35,490 nt of DNA from an uncultured Actinomycetes bacterium (GTDB taxonomy: Bacteria; Actinomycetota; Actinomycetes; Nanopelagicales; Nanopelagicaceae): NCBI GenBank assembly GCA_903865885.1, contig CAIPLJ010000163.1, positions 1-35,490 on the forward strand, given 5' to 3'. Made by a program: the position numbers and the translations under genes. Below, one piece after another: positions 16,917-25,956 of the stretch. Each line of letters begins with the position of its first letter. Within the stretch, counting starts at the first letter, position 1. A model generated the notes under the pieces. That model worked only from the letters and a program-made list of their open reading frames with translations. It was not told where the DNA came from and made no database searches.

Positions 16917-17573
16917 GTGCTTGTTCGTTCCTTTCCAGCCCCTATGTTTGCGACCAATTGCTGGGTGATAGCCCAGGGCGAGGGCCAAGAGTGCATCATC
17001 GTGGACCCTGGCATGCCTGATATTTCTCGCGATATCGAGATGATTGTTGAAGAGCACCATCTCAAACCCGTTGCAGCTCTCTTAACGCATGGACATTTGG
17101 ATCATACATATTCCATCAAGCCACTTGCAGATGGATACAACATTCCTGCATACATTCATTCTGAGGATCGCCGCTTCATTGCAGATCCCATTGGATTGCA
17201 TGGCGAACAATTCGTAGCGCAATTAGCAGGTATGGAATTCGCAGAACCAATCATGGTGAAAGAGTTGAAGAACAATGCAGTTCTGGATTTACTGGGAATG
17301 AAGATTGTCGCAATCCACGCACCTGGTCATACTCGAGGCTCGTTGATGTTCACAATCAACGATGAACTTCTCGTCAGCGGTGATGTTCTCTTTGCTGGTG
17401 CGATTGGTCGCACTGATTTGCCCACAGGGAGCGCAAAAGAGATGACACAGACCTTGAAATCAAAAGTTCTTACGCTCAGCGATGATTTGCGCGTGCTCAC
17501 CGGACATGGGCCTGAGACAACGATTAAATTCGAGCGAAAAAACAACCCTTATCTGAAAGAATTGGGTCTATGA
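16917..17573 (+). CDS. Metallo-beta-lactamase fold hydrolase (glyoxalase II-like)
   Basis: A 218-residue metallohydrolase with the zinc motif THGHLDHT (residues 57-64). Later ligands are H in HAPGHTRGSL and D in LLVSGDVLFAGAIGRTDL, and the last His in VLTGHGPETT. This is the hydroxyacylglutathione hydrolase-like branch; the substrate is unknown. In actinobacteria such a gene usually precedes hisS. Start is uncertain: GTG 16917 (MLVRSFPAPMF) fits the family N-terminus, while GTG 16872 would add 15 residues and ATG 16941 would remove 8. No strong ribosome binding site is seen. It overlaps hisS by 4 bases. Confidence 0.88.
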   Translation: MLVRSFPAPMFATNCWVIAQGEGQECIIVDPGMPDISRDIEMIVEEHHLKPVAALLTHGHLDHTYSIKPLADGYNIPAYIHSEDRRFIADPIGLHGEQFVAQLAGMEFAEPIMVKELKNNAVLDLLGMKIVAIHAPGHTRGSLMFTINDELLVSGDVLFAGAIGRTDLPTGSAKEMTQTLKSKVLTLSDDLRVLTGHGPETTIKFERKNNPYLKELGL

Positions 17574-18838
17574 AGTTCGAGAAGATACAAGCGCCAAAGG
17601 GCGTTCGTGAATATCTGCCTCCCGAATCCCAATCCTTCGAATGGGTTCGCGAGCAGTTGATTTCTCCTGCCAAAGCTGCGGGTTATCAACTGATGGAACT
17701 TCCCGTCTTTGAAGATACCAATCTCTTTACCCGTGGAGTCGGTGAGTCAACAGATGTCGTCTCGAAGGAGATGTACACATTCGAAGATCGCGGTGGCCGT
17801 TCCATTACCTTGCGCCCCGAGGGCACAGCTGGCGTTATGCGCGCTGTGATCGAATCAAATCTTGACCGCGGACAGCTACCTGTAAAAGTTTGGTATTCGG
17901 GGCAATTCTTTCGCGCAGAGCGACCACAAGCCGGACGCTATCGTCAGTTTTATCAAGTGGGAATTGAAGCGATTGGTATCGATGATCCTGCGCTTGATGC
18001 GGAAGTAATTGCAATCGCTGACCGTGGTTTTAAGAATCTAGGGCTGAAAAATTACAGACTAGAAATTACTTCGCTGGGGGATGCACAATCTCGAGCTGCT
18101 CATCGCGTTGATCTACTGAAATTCATTTCTGGTTTGCAATTAGATGAAGCAACAGTTTCACGTGCAGCAATCAATCCTCTTCGCCTCTTCGATGATAAGC
18201 GCCCTGAGATGCAGGAAGCTATGGCCAAAGCACCGATTCTGCTTGACTATCTCTCACCTGCTTCAGCACAGAACTTCGCAGCGGTTCAGAGTTATCTCAA
18301 AGAGATGGGAATTGCATTTACGATTAATCCACGAATGGTTCGCGGTTTGGATTATTACACCGGCACGACATTTGAATTCATTCATCCCGATCTCGGTGCG
18401 CAAAGTGGCATCGGCGGCGGAGGCCGTTACGACGGTTTGATGGAGACTCTCGGTGGACAAGCGTTATCAGGAATTGGTTTCGGTCTTGGCGTTGATCGCG
18501 CGCTGCTTGCAGCGATTGCCGAATCAACAGTTCCTAGCCAAGAATTCACATCGGACTTGTTTATTATTCCTTTGGGAGATGAATCGAAAGGGCAAGCGCT
18601 CACCATCGCTTCATCTCTTCGAGCATCTGGTATCCGCACCGAAATCGCCTTTGGAGATCGAGCGCTGAAAGGTGCGATGAAGGCAGCCGATAAGTCTGGT
18701 GCGCGCTATGTCATAGTTCTTGGAGAATCTGAACTGCGCGATGGCTCGGTCGAACTCAAGAGAATGTCAGATGGAGTTACATCCTCGGTTAAGATTGCCC
18801 AATTACAGGATGAGTTACAGCGGGCACTCGCGCTGTAG
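17570..18838 (+). CDS. hisS: Histidyl-tRNA synthetase
   Basis: Class II synthetase charging tRNA-His. Motif 1 region RGVGESTDVVSKEMY, motif 2 FFRAERPQAGRYRQFYQVG, the histidine-specific block RGLDYYTGTTFEF, and motif 3 GIGFGLGVDRALLA are present, followed by a C-terminal anticodon-binding domain (LFIIPLGDESKG to the end). Length of 422 residues is normal. ATG 17570 overlaps the hydrolase stop by 4 bases. Confidence 0.97.
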   Translation: MKFEKIQAPKGVREYLPPESQSFEWVREQLISPAKAAGYQLMELPVFEDTNLFTRGVGESTDVVSKEMYTFEDRGGRSITLRPEGTAGVMRAVIESNLDRGQLPVKVWYSGQFFRAERPQAGRYRQFYQVGIEAIGIDDPALDAEVIAIADRGFKNLGLKNYRLEITSLGDAQSRAAHRVDLLKFISGLQLDEATVSRAAINPLRLFDDKRPEMQEAMAKAPILLDYLSPASAQNFAAVQSYLKEMGIAFTINPRMVRGLDYYTGTTFEFIHPDLGAQSGIGGGGRYDGLMETLGGQALSGIGFGLGVDRALLAAIAESTVPSQEFTSDLFIIPLGDESKGQALTIASSLRASGIRTEIAFGDRALKGAMKAADKSGARYVIVLGESELRDGSVELKRMSDGVTSSVKIAQLQDELQRALAL

Positions 18839-18868
18839 GTCACCATCATCTAAAGGCGGCTCTTCACA

Positions 18869-20608
18869 ATGTTAAGAAACCACGACGCAGGATCTCTCCG
18901 CGCATCTCATGCCGGTCAGACCGTAACTCTTGCTGGGTGGGTCGCTCGTCGCCGTGATCACGGTGGAGTCGCATTTATCGATCTTCGCGATGCAACTGGT
19001 TCTGTGCAGGTTGTTATTCGCGATGAAAAGATGGCCGGCCAATTACGTGCCGAATGGTGTCTGCAAATTACAGGTGAGGTCGCACTTCGCCCCGCAGGAA
19101 ATGAGAATTCAAATATCCCAACAGGTGCCATTGAGATCATGGGTGATGGCGTTGTTGTATTGAGTGAATCTGCTCCACTTCCTTTCCCGGTCGATTCTGG
19201 CAGCGAATCTGAAATCTCTGAAGAAGTTCGTCTTCGTTATCGCTACCTCGATTTGCGTCGTGAAGGACCAGCAGCAAATCTTCGACTGCGATCAAAGGTC
19301 ACATCATCTATTCGTAATGCCATGGAAGAACTTGATTTTCTCGAGATTGAAACTCCGTACCTCACACGTTCGACTCCCGAAGGTGCGCGTGACTTCTTAG
19401 TTCCCGTCAGATTGCAACCAGGAAGTTGGTATGCGCTTCCGCAATCACCTCAACTCTTTAAGCAGTTATTGATGGTCGCGGGCATGGAGCGCTACTACCA
19501 AATTGCTCGCTGTTTCCGCGATGAAGATTTCCGCGCAGATCGCCAGCCAGAATTTACACAGCTCGACATCGAGATGTCATTTGTCGATCAAGCAGATATT
19601 GTCGCAGTGGCTGAGAAAATTCTTGTGAAAGTGTGGAAGGAAGCGGTCGGATACGACATTCCTACTCCGATCAAACATATGACCTATGCAGACGCAATGG
19701 ATAGATATGGTTCAGATAAACCTGACCTTCGCTTTGGTCTCCAACTCACAGAGGTAACTGATTTCTTTAAGGCAACGCCGTTCCGAGTTTTCCAAGCACC
19801 ATATGTAGGAGCAGTTGTGATGCCCGGGGGAGCCGATTCTCCTCGTCGCGAACTCGATGCATGGCAAGACTGGGCCAAAGCACGAGGCGCAAAGGGAATC
19901 GCATACATTCTTGTCAACGCAGATGGAACTCTTGGTGGTCCTGTCTCAAAGAACATTTCTGAAGAAGAACAAGCAGGAATTGCTGCTCTTGTCGGCGCAA
20001 AGCCCGGAGATGCAATCTTCTTCGCAGCAGGCGAACGTGCTTCATCCCAGCAGCTACTTGGTGCCGCACGCCTTGAAATCGGTAAACGATGTGCCCTTAT
20101 CAATGAAGGCGCATGGGAGTTCGTATGGGTAGTCGATGCGCCAATGTTCGAGCCAACTGATAACGGTGGATGGACTGCAGTACACCACCCATTCACTGGA
20201 CCAAAGCCTGAATTTGCTCAGACATTTAAATCAGATCCAGCAACGGCCCTTGCATATGCATATGACATCGTTCTTAACGGAACTGAGTTGGGTGGCGGTT
20301 CAATCCGTATCCATGATCGCCTTATGCAGAAAGATGTCTTTACAGTCATTGGACTCTCAGATGAAGAAGCGCAGAGCAAATTTGGATTCTTATTAGAGGC
20401 CTTTAATTACGGACCGCCACCACACGGTGGAATTGCACTTGGACTAGACCGAGTCTGTGCACTCTTGACTGGCTCCGATTCCATTCGCGAAGTCATCGCA
20501 TTTCCTAAGACTGCTAGCGGTGGAGACCCACTGACTGGCGCACCAACTCCTATTACTCCTGCGCAACGAAAGGAGGCTGCCATCGATTGGACTCCTCCAA
20601 AGGAGTAA
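18869..20608 (+). CDS. aspS: Aspartyl-tRNA synthetase, possibly non-discriminating
   Basis: Class IIb synthetase of bacterial type with 579 residues. It has an N-terminal OB anticodon-binding fold (LAGWVARRRDHGGVAFIDLR), the QSPQLFKQLLMVAG flipping/motif 1 side, motif 2 RCFRDEDFRADRQPEFTQLD, the bacterial GAD insertion, and motif 3 GGIALGLDRVCALLTGS. Residue 31 is His, the state reported for non-discriminating enzymes that also aspartylate tRNA-Asn; discriminating E. coli AspRS has Leu there. It lies 30 bases after hisS. Confidence 0.97.
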   Translation: MLRNHDAGSLRASHAGQTVTLAGWVARRRDHGGVAFIDLRDATGSVQVVIRDEKMAGQLRAEWCLQITGEVALRPAGNENSNIPTGAIEIMGDGVVVLSESAPLPFPVDSGSESEISEEVRLRYRYLDLRREGPAANLRLRSKVTSSIRNAMEELDFLEIETPYLTRSTPEGARDFLVPVRLQPGSWYALPQSPQLFKQLLMVAGMERYYQIARCFRDEDFRADRQPEFTQLDIEMSFVDQADIVAVAEKILVKVWKEAVGYDIPTPIKHMTYADAMDRYGSDKPDLRFGLQLTEVTDFFKATPFRVFQAPYVGAVVMPGGADSPRRELDAWQDWAKARGAKGIAYILVNADGTLGGPVSKNISEEEQAGIAALVGAKPGDAIFFAAGERASSQQLLGAARLEIGKRCALINEGAWEFVWVVDAPMFEPTDNGGWTAVHHPFTGPKPEFAQTFKSDPATALAYAYDIVLNGTELGGGSIRIHDRLMQKDVFTVIGLSDEEAQSKFGFLLEAFNYGPPPHGGIALGLDRVCALLTGSDSIREVIAFPKTASGGDPLTGAPTPITPAQRKEAAIDWTPPKE

Positions 20609-20614
20609 GTCAGG

Positions 20615-20620
20615 TAGGCT
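20615..20620 (+). promoter_or_regulatory. Putative leaderless -10 element before the DUF948-like gene
   Basis: TAGGCT followed by 7 bases and the ATG at 20628, without a Shine-Dalgarno sequence in between. Same arrangement as at 1918-1923 (minus strand) and 8480-8485. Confidence 0.45.
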
Positions 20621-20627
20621 AATAACT

Positions 20628-20984
20628 ATGGGTCCAGGCGGAATTGCAACGATTATTGCGGCGGTATCACTCCTTGTGATCGCTATTGCGATCTCCTACA
20701 CCGTTATCCGCGTCAGCAGATTTATCGATGAGGCCAAGCTCTCGCTCAAAGCATTTACAGAGGACACAACTCCGCTGCTTACTGAATCCACTCGCACCCT
20801 TTCTTTGATTAATAGCCCTCTCGAGAGTTTTGCCAAGATCACGAAGAACGTGGAAGAGGTAACCACTAAAGTCACTGGTGCAACGACAGGTTTCATGGAT
20901 AGTCCTACTGGTCGTGTAGCTGGAGCGCTCCTGAGCGCTGCAACTCTGAGCAAGGGTCGCAAGTCGAAGAAAAAATCTGACTAG
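20628..20984 (+). CDS. DUF948-like small membrane protein
   Basis: A 118-residue protein with one N-terminal TM segment (residues about 5-27, GIATIIAAVSLLVIAIAISY), then an amphipathic helical region (VSRFIDEAKLSLKAFTEDTT, LLTESTRTLSLINSPLESF), and a very basic C-terminus (SKGRKSKKKSD). This layout matches DUF948 proteins, found in actinobacteria between aspS/rpsD and alaS. Function is unknown. Its stop overlaps the alaS GTG start by 1 base, so the two are translationally coupled. rpsD, which is often nearby, is absent here. Confidence 0.8.
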   Translation: MGPGGIATIIAAVSLLVIAIAISYTVIRVSRFIDEAKLSLKAFTEDTTPLLTESTRTLSLINSPLESFAKITKNVEEVTTKVTGATTGFMDSPTGRVAGALLSAATLSKGRKSKKKSD

Positions 20985-23659
20985 TGGAATCCGCCGAAAT
21001 CCGTTCGCGCTGGCTGCGCTTCTTTGAATCTGAGAACCGACAAGGGTTAACTCATACCGTTGTTCCGTCGGCTTCGCTTATCGCCGATGATCCCAACCTG
21101 CTCTTAGTCAACGCTGGAATGGTGCCTTTTAAGCCATATTTCCTCGGAGAAGTGACACCTCCTTATAAGCGCGCGACATCGGTTCAGAAATGTGTGCGCA
21201 CACTCGATATCGATGAAGTTGGTAAGACAACACGACATGCATCGTTCTTTCAAATGTGTGGAAATTTCTCCTTCGGTGACTACTTCAAAGAAGGTGCGAT
21301 CGCACTTGCATGGGAGCTTCTGACTCGTCCGATCAGCGATGGTGGTTATGGATTTCCTGAAGAGCGCTTATGGGTAACTGTCTATCTCGATGATGATGAA
21401 GCTGCAGATATTTGGCATAAGAAGATCGGTATACCGCGCGAGCGAATTCAACGACGCGATATGGCTGATAACTTCTGGTCGATGGGTGTTCCAGGTCCTT
21501 GTGGTCCTTGTTCAGAGATTTATTACGATCGCGGTCCTGCGTACGGAGTCGAAGGCGGACCTGTAGCCGATGAGAATCGTTACATGGAAGTGTGGAACCT
21601 CGTCTTTATGCAGAATGAACGAGGAGCCGGTGGTGGTAAGGATGGTTTCCCTATTCTCGGCGAACTTCCTGCAAAGAGCATTGATACTGGTTTAGGTCTC
21701 GAACGTACTGCAGCGCTCTTGCAAGGTGTCGAAAATATCTATGAAATCGATACGACGATGCAGATTCTCACTAAAGCCTCGGCACTTGCTGGAGTCTCAT
21801 ACGGAAAATCGCAGAACACAGATGTCTCACTTCGCGTTGTAGCAGATCACGCTCGTACATCGGCGATGCTTATCGGAGATGGCGTCACACCTGGCAATGA
21901 AGGTCGCGGCTATGTCTTGCGTCGCATGATGCGCAGAACGATCCGCAATATGCGTCTTATGGGTGTTAATGATCCCATCATGTCTGAACTCACGATCGCA
22001 GCTATCGGTGCGATGGGTCCTCAGTATCCTGAACTCATTGCAGATAAGAAACGAATTCTTGCTGTATCTGTGGCTGAGGAAGAATCATTCCTACAGACAC
22101 TCAAATCTGGCACACAAATTTTTGATATGGCATCAACACAGTTGAAAGCAAGCAAGAAGAATCTGCTTCCTGGCGCTGAAGTCTTTAAGTTGCATGACAC
22201 ATATGGTTTCCCATTCGATCTCACCCTCGAGATGGCACGTGAAGAAGGTCTAGAAGTTGATGAAGAAGGTTTTAGACGTTTGATGACCGAGCAGCGCGAT
22301 CGCGCTAAGGCAGATTCAAAGGCGAAGAAGAGTGGACATACAGATTTATCTGAATACAAGAAGATTGCTGATGCAAAGGGAGCATCCACATTCGTTGGGT
22401 ATACGCTCAATGAATCTGAATCCGTTATCAATGGAATTCTCGTCGATGGAATCAGCGTTGCATCTGCAATCTCTGGCCAAGATGTTGAAATCGTGCTTGA
22501 TCGCACCCCTTTCTATGCCGAAGGGGGAGGCCAGCTCGCTGATGGCGGTCGTATAACTCTTGCCAATGGAGCAGTTGTTGAGATTGAAGATGTGCAAACG
22601 CCAGTGAACGGACTCTCTGTGCATCGAGGACGAATTATTTCAGGTGAAGTCGCAACTGGCTCGAAAGCGCTAGCGGCAATCGATCTCGAACGACGCAACG
22701 CAATTTCACGCGCACACACTGCAACTCATATGGTGCATAAAGCCTTCCGCGAAATACTTGGAGAAACTGCAACGCAGGCAGGCTCAGAGAATTCACCAGG
22801 GCGCTTTCGTTTTGATTTCCCATCAACGGGGGCTGTCTCAGATCTAGTTCTCAATGAAGTTGAATCGCGAGTAAATACGCTGCTATTGGATAACTTGGCT
22901 GTGACAGCTGAAACCATGACACAGGACGCTGCCAAGAAGATCGGTGCGATGGCGCTCTTTGGCGAAAAGTATGGAGATCAGGTGCGCGTAGTCAGCGTAG
23001 GAGATTGGGCTCGCGAACTCTGCGGTGGTACTCACGTGGAGCGCTCGGGTCAATTGGGTGTCGTTAAACTTCTGAGCGAATCTTCTGTTGGTGCTGGCGT
23101 TCGACGAGTTGAAGCGTTGGTCGGGGTGGATGCATATAAATTCCTAGCGCGCGAACATATTCTCTTGAACTCATTGACTGAAATCATTAAGGGCGCACGA
23201 ACCGAAGAGCTACCCGAACGCATCTCAGATCTTCTCTCAAAGATCAAGGATATTGAGAAGGAGCTTGCAGGGGTGCGTTCATCGCAGGCAATGGGTCAAA
23301 TTGGAGCACTTGCAGATACTGCGCGCAGTATCAACGGAACTTCCGTTGTAACGGCCGTTCTTCCAGATGGCATTACGGGCGATGATCTGCGCAAGATCGC
23401 ACTCGATCTCAAAGCACGCGCTCCGCAATCTGCCATTGCGCTCATCAGTTCTAGCGAGGGCAAACCAGTACTTGTTGTAGCAGTCAGCGATGCAGCAAAG
23501 GCTGCAGGTTTAAAGGCAGGCGCACTAGTCAAGATCGGTTCCACAGTCTTGGGTGGTGGCGGTGGCGGTAAAGATGATTTCGCTCAAGGCGGAGGCACGG
23601 ACGCTTCCAAATCTCAGACTGCACTTTCCGCAATCGTTGATTCAATATCAGGAAAGTAG
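20984..23659 (+). CDS. alaS: Alanyl-tRNA synthetase
   Basis: Class II synthetase with 891 residues: aminoacylation core (TRHASFFQMCGNFSFGDYFK, motif 2 side; GLGLERTAALLQG, motif 3), then an editing domain with the zinc-binding HTATH at residues 578-582 and CGGTH at 680-684, and a C-terminal C-Ala domain with a glycine-rich stretch (GGGGGGKDDFAQGGG) usual for the family. Start is GTG 20984, sharing one base with the previous stop; the encoded N-terminus MESAEIRSRWLRFFE matches the family. Confidence 0.97.
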   Translation: MESAEIRSRWLRFFESENRQGLTHTVVPSASLIADDPNLLLVNAGMVPFKPYFLGEVTPPYKRATSVQKCVRTLDIDEVGKTTRHASFFQMCGNFSFGDYFKEGAIALAWELLTRPISDGGYGFPEERLWVTVYLDDDEAADIWHKKIGIPRERIQRRDMADNFWSMGVPGPCGPCSEIYYDRGPAYGVEGGPVADENRYMEVWNLVFMQNERGAGGGKDGFPILGELPAKSIDTGLGLERTAALLQGVENIYEIDTTMQILTKASALAGVSYGKSQNTDVSLRVVADHARTSAMLIGDGVTPGNEGRGYVLRRMMRRTIRNMRLMGVNDPIMSELTIAAIGAMGPQYPELIADKKRILAVSVAEEESFLQTLKSGTQIFDMASTQLKASKKNLLPGAEVFKLHDTYGFPFDLTLEMAREEGLEVDEEGFRRLMTEQRDRAKADSKAKKSGHTDLSEYKKIADAKGASTFVGYTLNESESVINGILVDGISVASAISGQDVEIVLDRTPFYAEGGGQLADGGRITLANGAVVEIEDVQTPVNGLSVHRGRIISGEVATGSKALAAIDLERRNAISRAHTATHMVHKAFREILGETATQAGSENSPGRFRFDFPSTGAVSDLVLNEVESRVNTLLLDNLAVTAETMTQDAAKKIGAMALFGEKYGDQVRVVSVGDWARELCGGTHVERSGQLGVVKLLSESSVGAGVRRVEALVGVDAYKFLAREHILLNSLTEIIKGARTEELPERISDLLSKIKDIEKELAGVRSSQAMGQIGALADTARSINGTSVVTAVLPDGITGDDLRKIALDLKARAPQSAIALISSSEGKPVLVVAVSDAAKAAGLKAGALVKIGSTVLGGGGGGKDDFAQGGGTDASKSQTALSAIVDSISGK

Positions 23660-23664
23660 CGTCT

Positions 23665-24084
23665 ATGAGAGGCCGTCGTATCGCCTTCGATTATGGTGAG
23701 GTTCGAACAGGTGTAGCTCTCTGCGACCCAGATGCAATCTTGGCTTCACCATTATGCGTCCTACAAAGTAAGGACAAAGATTTTCTCACGCAAATACAGA
23801 ACCTAATTGCCGAGCACCAACCGATTCATATCTTTATTGGACTTCCGATGAATATGTCAGGATCTGAAGGAGAAAGCGTTGTGAAGGTTCGTATCTTTGC
23901 TGCAGCCCTTGCGGAACTTGTTGATCTTCCGATTTCGATGGTGGATGAGCGACTCTCCACCGTAAGTGCACAGAAGCAGTTGAAAGAGGCTGGTGTATCG
24001 ATCCGTGCTTCGAAAGAGCTCATCGATGCGATGGCTGCTGTCGCAATTCTCGAGCAAGGTCTATTGCGTGAAAATCTGGACTAA
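23665..24084 (+). CDS. ruvX: YqgF/RuvX RNase H-like nuclease (pre-16S rRNA processing)
   Basis: A 139-residue RNase H-fold protein with FDYGEVRTGVAL (first catalytic Asp), IFIGLPMNMSGSEG, and VDERLSTVSAQ with the later acidic residues, ending with IDAMAAVAILEQ. The family was first called a putative Holliday junction resolvase; in E. coli it acts in 16S rRNA 5'-end maturation. ATG is 5 bases after the alaS stop. The end overlaps the mltG GTG start by 17 bases. Confidence 0.93.
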   Translation: MRGRRIAFDYGEVRTGVALCDPDAILASPLCVLQSKDKDFLTQIQNLIAEHQPIHIFIGLPMNMSGSEGESVVKVRIFAAALAELVDLPISMVDERLSTVSAQKQLKEAGVSIRASKELIDAMAAVAILEQGLLRENLD

Positions 24085-25105
24085 CTCTGACACCTTTCGT
24101 ATCTTTGTTGCCTTTCTGCTCATAGGAGCGATCACATTCTCTCTCCATCTTGTTCGTGTTCCTGGTTCGAGTGCACCGGACTTCGTATGTACTTCGGAAT
24201 CTTCGCAATCTGCCAATATTGAAATTACGTCAGGTGAGTCCGGTTCCTCTATTGCACAATCTCTCTTTGCAGCTGGTGTTGTGAAGTCTGCTGAGGCCTA
24301 TTTCCGAGTAGCAGTTGGTGATGCTCGTTCAGCGACGGTTGCACCCGGTAATCACCGAATTGATCTTGGTATCTGCGCATCGGAGGCTCTTGTGCAGTTG
24401 CTCGACTCTTCTCGAATCTCTGGTCTGATAAATATCACAGAAGGTGCTTGGCTCTCAGAGATTCTGCCGCAGTTCTATGCAGCAGGGATGTCTCGAGCAG
24501 ATGTTGCTAGCGCAATGCAGACTCTCGTGAAACCTGCCGGCTTCACATCACTGGAAGGTTTGCTCTTCCCAGCTCAGTACAGTTTCCAAAAGGGAACACT
24601 CGCGAAGGTTGCGCTTCAAACAATGATTGTTCGCTCGCTCAGTGAGATGCAGAAAGCGGGATTTGCGACGAATCAAAGTAAATTCACCCAGCAGCAACTT
24701 CTTATTATTGCCTCACTTGTGCAAGCAGAGGGAAATACTAAGGACTTTACAAAGATTTCGCAGGTAATCCGTAATCGCCTGACTAAAGGGATGCCACTGC
24801 AATTTGATTCCACGGTTCATTATGTAAAGAAATCTCGAGGGAGCGTTTTCTTAAGTACAGAGTCAACCCTGGTGAATTCCCCCTACAACACTTACAAACA
24901 CTATGGACTCCCACCAGGTCCCATCAATAATCCAGGGTCAGACGCAATGTATGCAGCCACACATCCTGAAGCAGGGGATTGGCTTTTCTTCATCACAGTT
25001 GCGCCGTTTGATACACGATTTACCAATAATCTCGATCAGTTCAACACGTGGAAAGTAGAATATGAGCAGAATTTGAAGGCCGGGAAATTTAGGAGGACAC
25101 CGTGA
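24068..25105 (+). CDS. mltG: Endolytic murein transglycosylase MltG (YceG-like)
   Basis: Membrane-anchored enzyme that cleaves nascent peptidoglycan strands and sets glycan length. A TM segment is at about residues 11-30 (RIFVAFLLIGAITFSLHLV), followed by a LysM-like region and the YceG core: LIIASLVQAEGN (the conserved Glu in QAEG aligns with the second Glu of the family EKE motif), VIRNRLTKGMPLQFDSTVHY, YNTYKHYGLPPGPINNPG, then HPEAGDWLFF. Start GTG 24068 gives 345 residues; an ATG at 23993 is open but lies deep within ruvX. The stop overlaps aroE by 4 bases. Confidence 0.93.
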   Translation: MKIWTNSDTFRIFVAFLLIGAITFSLHLVRVPGSSAPDFVCTSESSQSANIEITSGESGSSIAQSLFAAGVVKSAEAYFRVAVGDARSATVAPGNHRIDLGICASEALVQLLDSSRISGLINITEGAWLSEILPQFYAAGMSRADVASAMQTLVKPAGFTSLEGLLFPAQYSFQKGTLAKVALQTMIVRSLSEMQKAGFATNQSKFTQQQLLIIASLVQAEGNTKDFTKISQVIRNRLTKGMPLQFDSTVHYVKKSRGSVFLSTESTLVNSPYNTYKHYGLPPGPINNPGSDAMYAATHPEAGDWLFFITVAPFDTRFTNNLDQFNTWKVEYEQNLKAGKFRRTP

Positions 25106-25911
25106 TACGTGGCGCTGTTCTTGGGTCACCGATTAGCCATTCACTCTCTCCAATTCTGCATAAGGCCGCCTTTGATTTCCTCGGAATTGAAGGCTCGTAC
25201 TCAGCAATTGATGTACCTTCAGCAACTCTCTCTGATTTCATCACTGCTCGCGGCAAAGAGTTCGACTACTTCTCACTGACGATGCCGCTGAAAGAAGAAG
25301 TGATGGGGCTAGGTTTTGCAACAGATAGCAAGACGTTAGAAATTCAATCAGGCAATACGCTTTATCGCGCCGATGAGCAATGGAAGTTGACGAGTACTGA
25401 TGGAAGTGGCTTTGTCTCGGCTCTCTCACATGCAGGGTTAAAAAGTTTCAATCGGGTCCTGATCCTAGGTGCAGGAGGAACTGCGCGTGCTGTCACCGGT
25501 TCACTGGATGCAATCGCAACGGAGATCCATGTACTCGGACGCTCAAGTATTCGACAGGAAGCCCTTGAGCATTCTGTTCACAGTGCGCATTTCGAATATC
25601 ACAGATGGACGCTCGATATCGACTTCTCACAATACGATTTAGTTGTTAATACAACTCCTGCAGGTGCTGCAGATCTTCTCTCCGATGCGCTCTCGCCAGG
25701 TGTGCAGGCGGTTCTCTTTGATGTGATTTACAAACCGTGGCCGACCGAGCTTGCTAAGCGCTGGCGTGATTGTGGAGGAAGGGTTCTCAATGGTTTAGAG
25801 CTTCTTCTCTATCAAGGAATCGATCAACTCGAGATTGTTCTTGAAAAGAAGGTCGATCGCTCTGCCTTAGCCAATCACCTTCGAACTGTATTGGCCAAAG
25901 CAGCAAAGTAA
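25102..25911 (+). CDS. aroE: Shikimate dehydrogenase
   Basis: NADP-dependent reduction of 3-dehydroshikimate to shikimate. The substrate site is seen in GSPISHSLSPILHKAA and the catalytic Lys in SLTMPLKEEVM; the nucleotide-binding loop is LILGAGGTARAV; NTTPAGA and the C-terminal NGLELLLYQGI are also typical. Length is 269 residues. GTG start at 25102 overlaps the mltG stop by 4 bases, with an excellent AGGAGG at 25091-25096. Confidence 0.95.
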   Translation: MIRGAVLGSPISHSLSPILHKAAFDFLGIEGSYSAIDVPSATLSDFITARGKEFDYFSLTMPLKEEVMGLGFATDSKTLEIQSGNTLYRADEQWKLTSTDGSGFVSALSHAGLKSFNRVLILGAGGTARAVTGSLDAIATEIHVLGRSSIRQEALEHSVHSAHFEYHRWTLDIDFSQYDLVVNTTPAGAADLLSDALSPGVQAVLFDVIYKPWPTELAKRWRDCGGRVLNGLELLLYQGIDQLEIVLEKKVDRSALANHLRTVLAKAAK

Positions 25912-25944
25912 TCCACAGGCATATAAATCGTTCTGATTTGGTCT

Positions 25945-25950
25945 TACCCT
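25945..25950 (+). promoter_or_regulatory. Possible leaderless -10 before the prepilin peptidase gene
   Basis: TACCCT fits TANNNT and lies 6 bases before GTG 25957, without a ribosome binding site between. TATAAA at 25922-25927 is an alternative -10 further upstream. Confidence 0.3.
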
Positions 25951-25956
25951 CTGCAA

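Noticed and set aside
23551..23610. Gly-rich repeat-like stretch in alaS
   Set aside because: A glycine-rich C-Ala segment is usual in AlaRS proteins and is not a DNA repeat of note.
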